64,000 nucleotides of DNA from Limnomonas spitsbergensis. Its lineage: Eukaryota > Chlorophyta > Chlorophyceae > Chlamydomonadales. Within the stretch, counting starts at the first letter, position 1, and each line of letters starts with the position of its first letter. The DNA lies in NCBI GenBank assembly GCA_037349105.1, contig JAYJMM010000101.1, positions 2,418,001 to 2,482,000 of the forward strand, given 5' to 3'. Under the pieces are notes generated by a model. The model was not told the DNA's origin. It saw only the letters and a program-made list of their open reading frames with translations, and did no database searches. Positions 41,101-55,945 of the stretch are shown here, in pieces. The position numbers and the translations under genes are program-made.

Positions 41101-44100
41101 CCCTAAACCCACCTGTCCCCCATAAACCCACCTGCCCTGTCCTAAACCCACCTGTCCCCCCTAAACCCACCTGTCCCCCCTAAACCCACCTGTCCCCCCA
41201 AACCCATCTGTCCCCCCTAAACCCACCTGTCCCCCCTAAACCCACCTGTCCCCCCTAAACCCACCTGTCCCCCCTAAACCCACCTGTCCCCCCTAAACCC
41301 ACCTGTCCCCCCAAACCCATCTGTCCCCCCTAAACCACCTGTCCCCCCTAAACCCACCTGCCCTGTCCTAAACCCACCTGTCCCCCCAAACCCATCTGTC
41401 CCCCCTAAACCACCTGTCCCCCCTAAACCCACCTGCCCTGTCCTAAACCCACCTGTCCCCCCTGAACCCACCTGTCCCCCCTAAACCCACCTGCCCCCCC
41501 TAAACCCACCTGCCCCCCTAAACCCACCTGCCCCCCCTAAACCCACCTGCCCCCCCTTAACCCACCTGTCCCCCCTAAACCCACCTGCCCCCCTAAACCC
41601 ACCTGTCCCCCCTAAAACCACCTGTCCCCCCTAAACCCACCTGCCCCCCTAAACCCACCTGTCCCCCCTAAACCCACCTGCACCCCTAAGCCACCTGCCC
41701 CCCCTAAACCCACCTGCCCCCCCTTAACCCACCTGTCCCCCATAAACCCACCTTCCCCCCCTAAACCCACCTGTCCCCCCTAAACCCACCTGCACCCCTA
41801 TGCCACCTGCCACCCCTAAACCCACCTGCCCCCCCTTAACCCACCTGTCCCCCCTTAACCCACCTGCCCCCCCTTAACCAACCTGTCCCCCCTAAACCCA
41901 CCTGCCCCCCTAAACCCACCTGTCCCCCCTAAACCCACCTGCCCCCCTAAACCCACCTGCCCCCCCTAAACCCACCTGTCCCCCCTAAACCCACCTGCCC
42001 CCCTAAACCCACCTGTCCCCCCTAAACCCACCTGCACCCCTAAGCCACCTGCCCCCCCTAAATCTACCTGCCCCCCCTAAACCCACCTGCCCTGCCCATA
42101 ACCCACCTGTCCCCCCTAAACCCACCTGCACCCCTAAGCCACCTGCCCCCCCTAAATCCACCCGCCCCCCCTTAACCCACCTGCCCTGCCCATAACCCAC
42201 CTGTCCCCCCTAAACCCACCTGTCCCCCCTAAACCCACCTGCCCCCCTAAACCCATCTGTCCCCCCTAAACCCACCTGTCCCCCTAAACCCACCTGCCCC
42301 CCCTAAACCCACCTGCCCCCCCTAAACCCACCTGACTTGCCCTAAACCCACCTGCCTTGCCCTAAATCCACCTTCCTTGCCCTAAACCCACCTGCCTTGC
42401 CTTAAACCCACCTGCCTTGCCCCTAACCCATCTGCCTTGCCCCTAACCCACCTGCCCCCCCTAAACCCACATGTCTTGCCACTAACCCACCTGTCCCCCC
42501 TAAACCCACCTGCCTTGCCCTCAACCCACTTGCCTTGCCCTAAACCCACCTACCCCCCTAAACCCACTTGCCTTGCCTTAAACCCACCTGCCCCCCAAAA
42601 CCCACTTGTCCCCCCTAAACCCACCTGCCTTGCCCTAAACCCACCTGCCTTGCCCTTAACCCACCTGCCTTGCCCTAAACCCACCTGCCCCCCTAAACCA
42701 ACCTACCCTCCGTAAACAAACCTGCCCCCCTAAACCCACCTGCCCCCCCTAAACCCACCTGCCCCCCCTAAACCCACCTGTCCCCCCTAAACCCACCTGC
42801 CCCCCCTTAACCCACCTGTCCCCCATAAACCCACCTTCCCCCCCTAAACCCACCAGTCCCCCCTAAACCCGCCTGCCCCCCTAAACCCGCCTGCCCCCCC
42901 TAAACCCACCTGCCCCCCCTTAACCCACCTGTCCCCCCTAAACCCACCTGCCCCCCTAAACCCACCTGTCCCCCCTAAACCCACCTGTCCCCCCTAAACC
43001 CACCTGCCCCCCTAAACCCACCTGTCCCCCCTAAACCCACCTGCACCCCTAAGCCACCTGCCCCCCCTAAATCTACCTGCCCCCCCTAAACCCACCTGCC
43101 CTGCCCATAACCCACCTGTCCCCCCTAAACCCACCTGCACCCCTAAGCCACCTGCCCCCCCTAAATCCACCCGCCCCCCCTAAACCCACCTGCCCTGCCC
43201 ATAACCCACCTGTCCCCCCTAAACCCACCTGTCCCCCCTAAACCCACCTGCCCCCCTAAACCCATCTGTCCCCCCTAAACCCACCTGTCCCCCTAAACCC
43301 ACCTGCCCCCCCTAAACCCACCTGCCCCCCCTAAACCCACCTGACTTGCCCTAAACCCACCTGCCTTGCCCTAAATCCACCTTCCTTGCCCTAAACCCAC
43401 CTGCCTTGCCTTAAACCCACCTGCCTTGCCCCTAACCCATCTGCCTTGCCCCTAACCCACCTGCCCCCCCTAAACCCACATGTCTTGCCACTAACCCACC
43501 TGTCCCCCCTAAACCCACCTGCCTTGCCCTCAACCCACTTGCCTTGCCCTAAACCCACCTACCCCCCTAAACCCACCTGCCTTGCCTTAAACCCACCTGC
43601 CCCCCAAAACCCACTTGTCCCCCCTAAACCCACCTGCCTTGCCCTAAACCCACCTGCCTTGCCCTTAACCCACCTGCCTTGCCCTAAACCCACCTGCCCC
43701 CCTAAACCAACCTACCCTCCGTAAACAAACCTGCCCCCCTAAACCCACCTGCCCCCTTAAACCCACCTGCCCCCCCCCTAAACCCACCTGCCCCCCTTAA
43801 ACCCACATGTCCCCCCTAAACCAACCTGCCCCCCCCTAAACCCACCTGCCCCCCTTAAACCCACCTGCCCCCCCTAAACCCACCTGCCCCCCTAAACCCA
43901 CCTGCCCCCCCTAAACCCACCTGTCCCCCCTAAACCCACGTGCCTTGCCCCTTACCCAACTGTCCCCCCTAACCCACCTGCCTTGCCCCAAACCCACCTG
44001 TCCCCCCTAAACCCACCTGCCCCCCCTAAACCCACCTGTCCTCCCTAAACCCACCTACCCTCCCTAAACCCACCAGTCCTCCCTAAACCCACCTGTACCC

Positions 44101-47100
44101 CCTAAACCCACCTGCCCCCCCTAAACCCACCTGCCTTGCCCTTTACCCACCTGTTCCCCCTACACCCACCTGTCCCCCTAAGCCACCTGCCCCCCCTAAA
44201 CCCACCTGCCCCCCCTAAACCCACCTGCCCCCCATTAAACCCACCTGCCTTGCCCTAAACCCACCTGCCTAGCTCTAAACCCACCTGCATTGCCCTAAAC
44301 CCACCTGTCCCCCTAAACCCACATGTCCCCCCTAAACCCACCTGCCTTGCCCTAAACCCACCTGCCCCCCTAAACCAACCTGCCCTTCATAAACAAACCT
44401 GCCCCCCTAAACCCACCTGCCCCCCCTAAACCCACCTGCCTTGCCCTAAACCCACCTGTCCCCCATAAACCCACCTGCCTTGCCTTAAACCCACATGCCC
44501 CCCTAAACCAACCTGCCTTGCCCTAAACCCACCTGTCCCCCCTAAACCCACCTGCCTTGCCCTAAACCCACCTGCCTTGCCCTAAACCCACCAGCCCCCC
44601 TAAACCAACCTACCCTCCGTAAACATACCTGCCCCCCTAAACCCACCTGCCTTACCCTAAACCCACCTGTCCCCCCTAAACCCACCTGCCCCCCCGTAAC
44701 CCCCCTGCCCCCCCTAAAACCACCTGTCCCCCCTAAACCTAACTGTCCCCCTTTAAGCCACCTGCCTTGCCCTAAATCCATTTGCCTTGCCCCTAAACCA
44801 ACCTGTCCCCCCTAAACCCACCTGTCCCCCCTAAACCCACCTGCCTTGCCCTAAACCCACCTGCCTTGCCCTAAACCCACCTGTCCCCCTACAACCTGTC
44901 ACCCCCAAACCCACCTGCTCTCCTTAAACCTACCTGCACCCCTAAACCACCTGCCCCCCATAAACCCACCTACCCTGTCCTAAACCCACCTGTCCCCCCT
45001 AAACCCACCTGTCCCCCATAAACCCACCTGCCCTGTCCTAAACCCACCTGTCCCCCCTAAACCCACCTGTCCCCCCTAAACCCACCTGTCCCCCCAAACC
45101 CATCTGTCCCCCCTAAACCCACCTGTCCCCCCTAAACCCACCTGTCCCCCCTAAACCCACCTGTCCCCCCTAAACCCACCTGTCCCCCCTAAACCCACCT
45201 GTCCCCCCAAACCCATCTGTCCCCCCTAAACCACCTGTCCCCCCTAAACCCACCTGCCCTGTCCTAAACCCACCTGTCCCCCCTGAACCCATCTGCCCCC
45301 CCTAAACCCACCTGTCCCCCCAAACCCATCTGTCCCCCCTAAACCCACCTGCCCCCCCTAAACCCACCTGCCCCCCTAAACCCACCTGCCCCCCCTAAAC
45401 CCACCTGCCCCCCCTTAACCCACCTGTCCCCCCTAAACCCACCTGCCCCCCTAAACCCACCTGTCCCCCCTAAAACCACCTGTCCCCCCTAAACCCACCT
45501 GCCCCCCTAAACCCACCTGTCCCCCCTAAACCCACCTGCACCCCTAAGCCACCTGCCCCCCCTAAACCCACCTGCCCCCCCTTAACCCACCTGTCCCCCA
45601 TAAACCCACCTTCCCCCCCTAAACCCACCTGTCCCCCCTAAACCCACCTGCACCCCTATGCCACCTGCCACCCCTAAACCCACCTGCCCCCCCTTAACCC
45701 ACCTGTCCCCCCTTAACCCACCTGCCCCCCCTTAACCAACCTGTCCCCCCTAAACCCACCTGCCCCCCTAAACCCACCTGTCCCCCCTAAACCCACCTGC
45801 CCCCCTAAACCCACCTGCCCCCCCTAAACCCACCTGTCCCCCCTAAACCCACCTGCCCCCCTAAACCCACCTGTCCCCCCTAAACCCACCTGCACCCCTA
45901 AGCCACCTGCCCCCCCTAAATCTACCTGCCCCCCCTAAACCCACCTGCCCTGCCCATAACCCACCTGTCCCCCCTAAACCCACCTGCACCCCTAAGCCAC
46001 CTGCCCCCCCTAAATCCACCCGCCCCCCCTTAACCCACCTGCCCTGCCCATAACCCACCTGTCCCCCCTAAACCCACCTGTCCCCCCTAAACCCACCTGC
46101 CCCCCTAAACCCATCTGTCCCCCCTAAACCCACCTGTCCCCCTAAACCCACCTGCCCCCCCTAAACCCACCTGCCCCCCCTAAACCCACCTGACTTGCCC
46201 TAAACCCACCTGCCTTGCCCTAAATCCACCTTCCTTGCCCTAAACCCACCTGCCTTGCCTTAAACCCACCTGCCTTGCCCCTAACCCATCTGCCTTGCCC
46301 CTAACCCACCTGCCCCCCCTAAACCCACATGTCTTGCCACTAACCCACCTGTCCCCCCTAAACCCACCTGCCTTGCCCTCAACCCACTTGCCTTGCCCTA
46401 AACCCACCTACCCCCCTAAACCCACTTGCCTTGCCTTAAACCCACCTGCCCCCCAAAACCCACTTGTCCCCCCTAAACCCACCTGCCTTGCCCTAAACCC
46501 ACCTGCCTTGCCCTTAACCCACCTGCCTTGCCCTAAACCCACCTGCCCCCCTAAACCAACCTACCCTCCGTAAACAAACCTGCCCCCCTAAACCCACCTG
46601 TCCCCCCTAAACCCACCTGTCCCCCCTAAACCCACCTGCCCCCCTAAACCAACCTACCCTCCGTAAACAAACCTGCCCCCCTAAACGCACCTGCCTTACC
46701 CTAAACCCACCTGTCCCCCCTAAACCCACCTGTCCCCCCTAAACCCACCTGCCCCCCTAAACCCACCTGCCCCCCCTAAACCCATCTGCCTTGCCCTAAA
46801 CCCACCTGCCTTGCCCTAAACCCACCTGTCCCCCCTACCACCTGTCACCCCCAAACCCACCTGCTCTCCTTAAACCTACCTGCCCCCCCTAAACCACCTG
46901 CCCCCCATAAACCCACCTACCCTGTCCTAAACCCACCTGTCCCCCCTAAACCCACCTGTCCCCCATAAACCCACCTGCCCTGTCCTAAACCCACCTGTCC
47001 CCCCTAAACCCACCTGTCCCCCCTAAACCCACCTGTCCCCCCAAACCCATCTGTCCCCCCTAAACCCACCTGTCCCCCCTAAACCCACCTGTCCCCCCTA

Positions 47101-50100
47101 AACCCACCTGTCCCCCCAAACCCATCTGTCCCCCCTAAACCCACCTGTCCCCCCAAACCCATCTGCCCCCCTAAACCCACCTGTCCCCCCTAAACCCACC
47201 TGCCCTGTCCTAAACCCACCTGTCCCCCCTTAACCCATCTGCCCCCCCTAAACCCACCTGTCCCCCCAAACCCATCTGTCCCCCCTAAACCCACCTGCCC
47301 CCCCTAAACCCACCTGCCCCCCTAAACCCACCTGCCCCCCCTAAACCCACCTGCCCCCTTAAACCCACATGCCCCCCCTAAACCCACCTGCCCCCCCTTA
47401 ACCCACCTGTCCCCCCTAAACCCACCTGCCCCCCTAAACCCACCTGTCCCCCCTAAAACCACCTGTCCCCCCTAAACCCACCTGCCCCCCTAAACCCACC
47501 TGTCCCCCCTAAACCCACCTGCACCCCTAAGCCACCTGCCCCCCCTAAACCCACCTGCCCCCCCTTAACCCACCTGTCCCCCATAAACCCACCTTCCCCC
47601 CCTAAACCCACCTGTCCCCCCTAAACCCACCTGCACCCCTATGCCACCTGCCACCCCTAAACCCACCTGCCCCCCCTTAACCCACCTGTCCCCCCTTAAC
47701 CCACCTGCCCCCCCTTAACCAACCTGCCCCCCCTAAACCCACCTGCCCCCCTAAACCCACCTGCCCCCCCTAAACCCACCTGCCCCCCCTTAACCCACCT
47801 GTCCCCCCTAAACCCACCTGCCCCCCTAAACCCACCTGTCCCCCCTAAAACCACCTGTCCCCCCTAAACCCACCTGCCCCCCTAAACCCACCTGCCCCCC
47901 ATTAAACCCACCTGCCCCCCCTAAACCCACCTGCCCCCCCTAAACCCACCTGTCCCCCCTAAACCCACCTGCCCCCCCTTAACCCACCTGTCCCCCATAA
48001 ACCCACCTTCCCCCCCTAAACCCACCAGTCCCCCCTAAACCCGCCTGCCCCCCTAAACCCGCCTGCCCCCCCTAAACCCACCTGCCCCCCCTTAACCCAC
48101 CTGTCCCCCCTAAACCCACCTGCCCCCCTAAACCCACCTGTCCCCCCTAAACCCACCTGTCCCCCCTAAACCCACCTGCCCCCCTAAACCCACCTGTCCC
48201 CCCTAAACCCACCTGCACCCCTAAGCCACCTGCCCCCCCTAAATCTACCTGCCCCCCCTAAACCCACCTGCCCTGCCCATAACCCACCTGTCCCCCCTAA
48301 ACCCACCTGCACCCCTAAGCCACCTGCCCCCCCTAAATCCACCCGCCCCCCCTAAACCCACCTGCCCTGCCCATAACCCACCTGTCCCCCCTAAACCCAC
48401 CTGTCCCCCCTAAACCCACCTGCCCCCCTAAACCCATCTGTCCCCCCTAAACCCACCTGTCCCCCTAAACCCACCTGCCCCCCCTAAACCCACCTGCCCC
48501 CCCTAAACCCACCTGACTTGCCCTAAACCCACCTGCCTTGCCCTAAATCCACCTTCCTTGCCCTAAACCCACCTGCCTTGCCTTAAACCCACCTGCCTTG
48601 CCCCTAACCCATCTGCCTTGCCCCTAACCCACCTGCCCCCCCTAAACCCACATGTCTTGCCACTAACCCACCTGTCCCCCCTAAACCCACCTGCCTTGCC
48701 CTCAACCCACTTGCCTTGCCCTAAACCCACCTACCCCCCTAAACCCACCTGCCTTGCCTTAAACCCACCTGCCCCCCAAAACCCACTTGTCCCCCCTAAA
48801 CCCACCTGCCTTGCCCTAAACCCACCTGCCTTGCCCTTAACCCACCTGCCTTGCCCTAAACCCACCTGCCCCCCTAAACCAACCTACCCTCCGTAAACAA
48901 ACCTGCCCCCCTAAACCCACGTGTCCCCCCTAAACCCAACTGTCCCCCCTAAACCCACCTGCCCCCCTAAACCAACGTACCCTCCGTAAACAAACCTGCC
49001 CCCCTAAACGCACCTGCCTTACCCTAAACCCACCTGTCCCCCCTAAACCCACCTGTCCCCCCTAAACCCACCTGCCCCCCTAAACCCACCTGCCCCCCCT
49101 AAACCCATCTGCCTTGCCCTAAACCCACCTGCCTTGCCCTAAACCCACCTGTCCCCCCTACCACCTGTCACCCCCAAACCCACCTGCTCTCCTTAAACCT
49201 ACCTGCCCCCCCTAAACCACCTGCCCCCCATAAACCCACCTACCCTGTCCTAAACCCACCTGTCCCCCCTAAACCCACCTGTCCCCCATAAACCCACCTG
49301 CCCTGTCCTAAACCCACCTGTCCCCCCTAAACCCACCTGTCCCCCCTAAACCCACCTGTCCCCCCAAACCCATCTGTCCCCCCTAAACCCACCTGTCCCC
49401 CCTAAACCCACCTGTCCCCCCTAAACCCACCTGTCCCCCCAAACCCATCTGTCCCCCCTAAACCCACCTGTCCCCCCTAAACCCACCTGCCACCCCTAAA
49501 CCCATCTGTCCCCCCTAAACCCACCTGTCCCCCCTAAACCCACCTGCCCTGTCCTAAACCCACCTGTCCCCCCTAAACCCATCTGCCCCCCCTAAACCCA
49601 CCTGTCCCCCCAAACCCATCTGTCCCCCCTAAACCCACCTGCCCCCCCTAAACCCACCTGCCCCCCTAAACCCACCTGCCCCCCCTAAACCCACCTGCCC
49701 CCTTAAACCCACATGCCCCCCCTAAACCCACCTGCCCCCCCTTAACCCACCTGTCCCCCCTAAACCCACCTGCCCCCCTAAACCCATCTGTCCCCCCTAA
49801 AACCACCTGTCCCCCCTAAACCCACCTGCCCCCCTAAACCCACCTGTCCCCCCTAAACCCACCTGCACCCCTAAGCCACCTGCCCCCCCTAAACCCACCT
49901 GCCCCCCCTTAACCCACCTGTCCCCCATAAACCCACCTTTCCCCCCTAAACCCATCTGTCCCCCCTAAACCCACCTGCACCCCTATGCCACCTGCCACCC
50001 CTAAACCCACCTGCCCCCCCTTAACCCACCTGTCCCCCCTTAACCCACCTGTCCCCCCTTAACCAACCTGTCCCCCCTAAACCCACCTGCCCCCCTAAAC

Positions 50101-52500
50101 CCACCTGTCCCCCCTAAACCCACCTGCCCCCCTAAACCCACCTGCCCCCCCTAAACCCACCTGCCCCCCCTTAACCCACCTGTCCCCCCTAAACCCACCT
50201 GCCCCCCTAAACCCACCTGTCCCCCCTAAAACCACCTGTCCCCCCTAAACCCACCTGCCCCCCTAAACCCACCTGTCCCCCCTAAACCCACCTGCACCCC
50301 TAAGCCACCTGCCCCCCCTAAATCTACCTGCCCCCCCTAAACCCACCTGCCCTGCCTATAACCCACCTGTCCCCCCCAAACCCACCTGTCCCCCCTAAAC
50401 CCACCTGCCCTGCCCATAACCCACCTGTCCCCCCTAAACCCACCTGTCCCCCCTAAACCCACCTGCCCCCCTAAACCCATCTGTCCCCCCTAAACCCACC
50501 TGTCCCCCTAAACCCACCTGCCCCCCCTAAACCCACCTGCCCCCCCTAAACCCACCTGACTTGCCCTAAACCCACCTGCCTTGCCCTAAATCCACCTTCC
50601 TTGCCCTAAACCCACCTGCCTTGCCTTAAACCCACCTGCCTTGCCCCTAACCCATCTGCCTAGCCCCTAACCCACCTGCCCCCCCTAAACCCACATGTCT
50701 TGCCACTAACCCACCTGTCCCCCCTAAACCCACCTGCCTTGCCCTCAACCCACTTGCCTTGCATTAAACCCACCTACCCCCCTAAACCCACCTGCCTTGC
50801 CTTAAACCCACCTGCCCCCCAAAACCCACTTGTCCCCCCTAAACCCACCTGCCTTGCCCTAAACCCACCTGCCTTGCCCTTAACCCACCTGCCTTGCCCT
50901 AAACCCACCTGCCCCCCTAAACCAACCTACCCTCCGTAAACAAACCTGCCCCCCTAAACCCACCTGCACCCCTAAACCCACCTGTCCCCCCTAAACCCAC
51001 CTGCCCCCCTAAACCCACCTGCCCCCCCTAAACCCATCTGCCTTGCCCTAAACCCACCTGTCCACCCTAAACCCACCTGCCTTGCCCTAAACCCACCTGC
51101 CTTGCCCTTAACCCACCTGTCTCCCCTAAACCCCCCTGCCCCCCCTAAACCCCCCTGCCCCCCCTAAACCCACCTGCCTTGCCCTAAACCCACCTGCCCC
51201 CCTAAACCCACCTGCCTTGCCCTAAACCCACCTGCCTTGCCCTAAACCCACCTGTCCCCCCTAAACCCACCTGTCACCCCTAAACCTACCTGCCTTACCC
51301 TAAACACACCCGTCCCCCCTAAACCCACCAGTCCCCCTTTAAGCCACCTGCCTTGCCCTAAATCCATTTGCCTTGCCCCTAAACCAACCTGTCCCCCCTA
51401 AACCCACCTGTCCCCCCTAAACCCACCTGCCTTGCCCTAAACCCACCTGCCCCCCCTAAACCCACCTGCCTTGCCCTAAACCCACCTGCCCCCCCTAAAC
51501 CCACCTGCCTTGCCCTAAACCCACCTGCCCCCCCTACCACCTGTCACCCCCAAATCCACCTGCTCCCCTTAAACCTACCTGCACCCCTAAACCACCTGCC
51601 CCCCATAAACCCACCTGCCCTGTCCTAAACCCACCTGTCCCCCCTAAACCCATCTGCCCCCCCTAAACCCACTTGTCCCCCCTAAACCCATCTGTCCCCC
51701 CTAAACCCACCTGCCCCCCCTAAACCCACCTGCCCCCCTAAACCCACCTGCCCCCCCTAAACCCACCTGCCCCCCTAAACCCACATGCCCCCCCTAAACC
51801 CAACTGTCCCCCCCAAACTCACCTGTCCCCCCTTAACCCACCTGCCCCCCCCTTAACCCACCAGTCCCCCCTAAACCCACCTGCCTTGCCCTAAAACCAC
51901 CTGCCCCCCCTAAACCCACCTGCCCCCCTAAACCCACCCACCCCCCCTAAACCCACCAGCCCCCCCCCCCCCCCCCCTAAACCCACCTGTCCCCCCTAAA
52001 CCCACCTGCCCCCTTAAACCCACCTGCCCCCCCCCTAAACCCACCTGCCCCCCTTAAACCCACATGTCTCCCCTAAACCCACCTGCCCCCCCTAAACCCA
52101 CCTGCACCCCTTAAACCCACCTGCCCCCCCTAAACCCACCTGCCCCCCCTTAACCCACATGTCCCCCATAAACCCACCTGCCCCCCCTAAACCCACCTGT
52201 CCCCCCTAAACCCACCTGCACCCCTATGCCACCTGCCCCCCCTAAACCCACCTGCCCCCCCTTAACCCACCTGTCCCCCCTAAACCCACCTGCCTTGCCC
52301 TAAAACCACCTGTCCCCCCTAAACCCACCTGCCCCCTTAAACCCACCTGCCCCCCCCCTAAACCCACCTGCCCCCCTTAAACCCACATGTCCCCCCTAAA
52401 CCCACCTGCCCCCCCTAAACCCACCTGCCCCCCTTAAACCCACCTGCCCCCCCTAAACCCACCTGCCCCCCTAAACCCACCTTCCCCCCCTAAACCCACC
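38176..52500 (-). repeat. 19 bp satellite, block 2 (14.3 kb)
   Basis: About 750 units. It has higher-order structure: the same series of variants returns at 40646/44542, 42003/45861, 42437/46295 (offsets 3896 and 3858 bp), at 42437/43446 (1009 bp), 43446/48618 (5172 bp) and 48618/about 50700 (2.1 kb). All proline-rich plus-strand and glycine-rich minus-strand open frames here are products of the repeat. Confidence 0.97.
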
Positions 52501-53278
52501 CTGCATGCCCAGATGCTCCCCCTACTGGCCCCAAAGTAACCATGCATCCATGCAGCATGCATGCATATTCGTTAGGATTACTAAGGTACCCATTCTTGAT
52601 GGTAGTACCCCTTGGTGCTCCCGGCTGTCCAAGAAAACGTTGTGCGCCATAGCGGAGCGCTCTCATCCTAATTTATAACTCTTACATCGGACAATGAGCA
52701 GGAGCTCAAAGATAAAGTATTGAACTACTCATGTTTAGCTGAAAGCCTTGCAGGCAGGCAGATGTTGCGAAGCAGGCGCGGGAAGTTCATGCGCTACTGT
52801 GCATTGGCATCGCCTTGATTTATAAACGACTTTTCTTACAGAACTTCAAGCAGATGCTGCAAATTGAAGAACTTGGCTGATCGCAGTAGGTCGTAGGTGG
52901 CAAAATTCAAATCGTGACACGATGACGAGCCATGACGAGGGTCAGCGTAAGGGCGCAAGGTGATCGCTGAACGTAATGCAGCGCAGCGCAGCCGAAATGC
53001 TGAAGATATGCATCGAGATTAAGGATCCCAAGCTCCATCCCTGAATACGCAAATGCTGGACCTCTGCTGGTTGTGCCTCTGTCCTCTGCTCACAGCGGCT
53101 ACCCTGGCCAAGCACTCACTGAGCATGATGCCAAGTTGCAAGGTCATATCACCACGTGTAATGGCGGCTTTAGGCCCCAGTTCTATATACGGCTATGTGG
53201 GGGGGGGGGGGGGCACTTTGTATTGGTGGGTCCGACCTGGTATTAACGCAATATTTTTGACGTGGCTTCATTTAGATG
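52501..53278. other. ~775 bp island in satellite, copy 2
   Basis: Second copy of the island at 37403, with few substitutions, one G lost in CTTGGTG(G)CTCC, and a G tract of 15 instead of 12. The CTTACAG/NFKQMLQIEELG-stop segment is unchanged. Confidence 0.6.
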
Positions 53279-55945
53279 CCCCCCTAAACCCACCTGCCCC
53301 CCCTTAACCCACCTGTCCCCCCTAAACCCACCTGCCCCCCCTTAACCCACCTGTCCCCCCTAAACCCACCTGCCCCCCTAAACCCACCTGTCCCCCCTAA
53401 ACCCACCTGCACCCCTAAACCACCTGCCCCCCATAAACCCACCTGCCCTGTCCTAAACCCACCTGTCCCCCCTTAACCCACCTGTCCCCCCTAAACCCAT
53501 CTGCCCCCCCTAAACCCACCTGTCCCCCCTAAACCCATCTGACCCCCCTAAACCCACCTGCCCCCCCTAAACCCACCTGCCCCCCTAAACCCACCTGCCC
53601 CCCCTAAACCCACCTGCCCCCCTAAACCCACATGCCCCCCCTAAACCCAACTGTCCCCCCCCAAACTCACCTGTCCCCCCTTAACCCACCTGCCCCCCCC
53701 CTTAACCCACCAGTCCCCCCTAAACCCATCTGTCCCCCCTAAACCCAACTGCCTTGCCCTAAAACCACCTGCCCCCCCTAAACCCACCTGCCCCCCTAAA
53801 CCCACCCACCCCCCCTAAACCCACCAGCGCCCCCCCCCTAAACCCACCTGTCCCCCCTAAACCCACCTGCCCCCTTAAACCCACCTGCCCCCCCTAAACC
53901 CACCTGCCCCCCCTAAACCCAACTGCCCCCCCTAAACCCACCTGTCCTCCCTAAACCCACCTGCCCCCCCTAAACCCACCTGCCCCCCCTAAACCCACCT
54001 GTACCCCCTAAACCCACCTGCCCCCCCTAAACCCACCTGCCTTGCCCTTAACCCACCTGTTCCCCCTACACCCACCTGCCCCCCCTAAACCCACCTGCCC
54101 CCCCTAAACCCACCTGCCCCCCATTAAACCCACCTGCCTTGCCCTAAACCCACCTGCCTAGCTCTAAACCCACCTGCATTGCCCTAAACCCACCTGTCCC
54201 CCTAAACCCACCTGTCCCCCCTAAACCCACCTGCCTTGCCCTAAACCCACCTGCCCCCCTAAACCAACCTGCCCTTCATAAATAAACTTGCCCCCCTAAA
54301 CCCACCTGCCCCCCCTAAACCCACCTGCCTTGCCCTAAACCCACCTGTCCCCCCTAAACCCACCTGCCTTGCCTTAAACCCACCTGCCCCCCTTAACCAA
54401 CCTGCCTTGCCCTAAACCCACCTGTCCTCCCTAAACCCACCTGCCTTGCCCTAAACCCACCTGCCTTGCCCTAAACCCACCTGCCTTGCCCTAAACCCAC
54501 CAGCCCCCCTAAACCAACCTACCCTCCGTAAACATACCTGCCCCCCTAAACCCACCTGCCTTACCCTAAACCCACCTGTCCCCCCTAAACCCACCTGCCC
54601 CCCCTAAACCCCCCTGCCCCCCCTAAAACCACATGTCCCCCCTAAACCCACCTGTCACCCCTAAACCTACCTGCCTCACCCTAAACACACCTGTCCCCCC
54701 TAAACCCACCAGTCCCCCTTTAAGCCACCTGCCTTGCCCTAAATCCATTTGCCTTGCCCCTAAACCAACCTGTCCCCCCTAAACCCACCTCTCCCCCCTA
54801 AACCCACCTGCCTTACCCTAAACCCACCTGCCCCCCCTACCACCTGTCACCCCCAAACCCACCTGCTCCCCTTAAACCTACCTGCACCCCTAAACCACCT
54901 GCCCCCCATAAACCCACCTGCCCTGTCCTAAACCCACCTGTCCCCCCTAAACCCACCTGTCCCCCCTAAACCCATCTGCCCCCCCTAAACCCACCTGTCC
55001 CCCCTAAACCCATCTGTCCCCCCTAAAACCACCTGCCCCCCCTAAATCCACCTGCCCCCCCTAAACCCACCTGCCCCCCCTAAACCCACCTGTCCCCCCT
55101 AAACCCACCTGTCCCCCCTAAACCCATCTGCCCCCCCTAAACCCACCTGACTTGCCCTAAACCCATCTGTCCCCCCTAAACCCACCTGTCCCCCCTAAAC
55201 CCATCTGCCCCCCCTAAACCCACCTGTCCCCCCTAAACCCATCTGTCCCCCCTAAACCCACCTGCCCCCCCTAAACCCACCTGCCCCCCTAAACCCACCT
55301 GCCCCCCCTAAACCCACCTGCCCCCCTAAACCCACATGCCCCCCCTAAACCCAACTGTCCCCCCCCACACTCACCAGTCCCCCCTTAACCCACCTGCCCC
55401 ACCCTTAACCCACCAGCCCCCCTTAAACCCATCTGTCCCCCCTAAACCCACCTGCCCCCCCTAAAACCACCTGCCCCCCCTAAACCCACCTGCCCCCCTA
55501 AACCCACCCACCCCCCCTAAACCCACCAGCCCCCCCCCTAAACCCACCTGTCCCCCCTAAACCCACCTGCCCCCTTAAACCCACCTGCCCCCCCTAAACC
55601 CACCTGCCCCCCTTAAAACCACATGTCTCCCCTAAACCAACCTGCCCCCCCTAAACCCACCTGCACCCCTTAAACCCACCTGCCCCCCCTAAACCCACCT
55701 GCCCCCATAAACCCACCTGCCCCCCCTTAACCCACATGTCCCCCATAAACCCACCTGTCCCCCCTAAACCCACCTGCCCCCTTAAACCCACCTGCCCCCC
55801 CCCTAAACCCACCTGCCCCCCTTAAACCCACATGTCCCCCCTAAACCAACCTGCCCCCCCTAAACCCACCTGCCCCCCTTAAACCCACCTGCCCCCCCTA
55901 AACCCACCTGCCCCCCTAAACCCACCTTCCCCCCCTAAACCCACC
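53279..55945 (-). repeat. 19 bp satellite, block 3
   Basis: About 140 units. The order of variants parallels block 4 at an offset of about 3445 bp, which is also the distance between island copies 2 and 3. Confidence 0.96.

Noticed and set aside
42437..42715. Proline-rich plus-strand and glycine-rich minus-strand frames throughout the 19 bp satellite (extensin-like or collagen-like)
   Set aside because: They are low-complexity translations of the satellite; identical frames recur only because the DNA block is duplicated, and most lack any non-repeat sequence.
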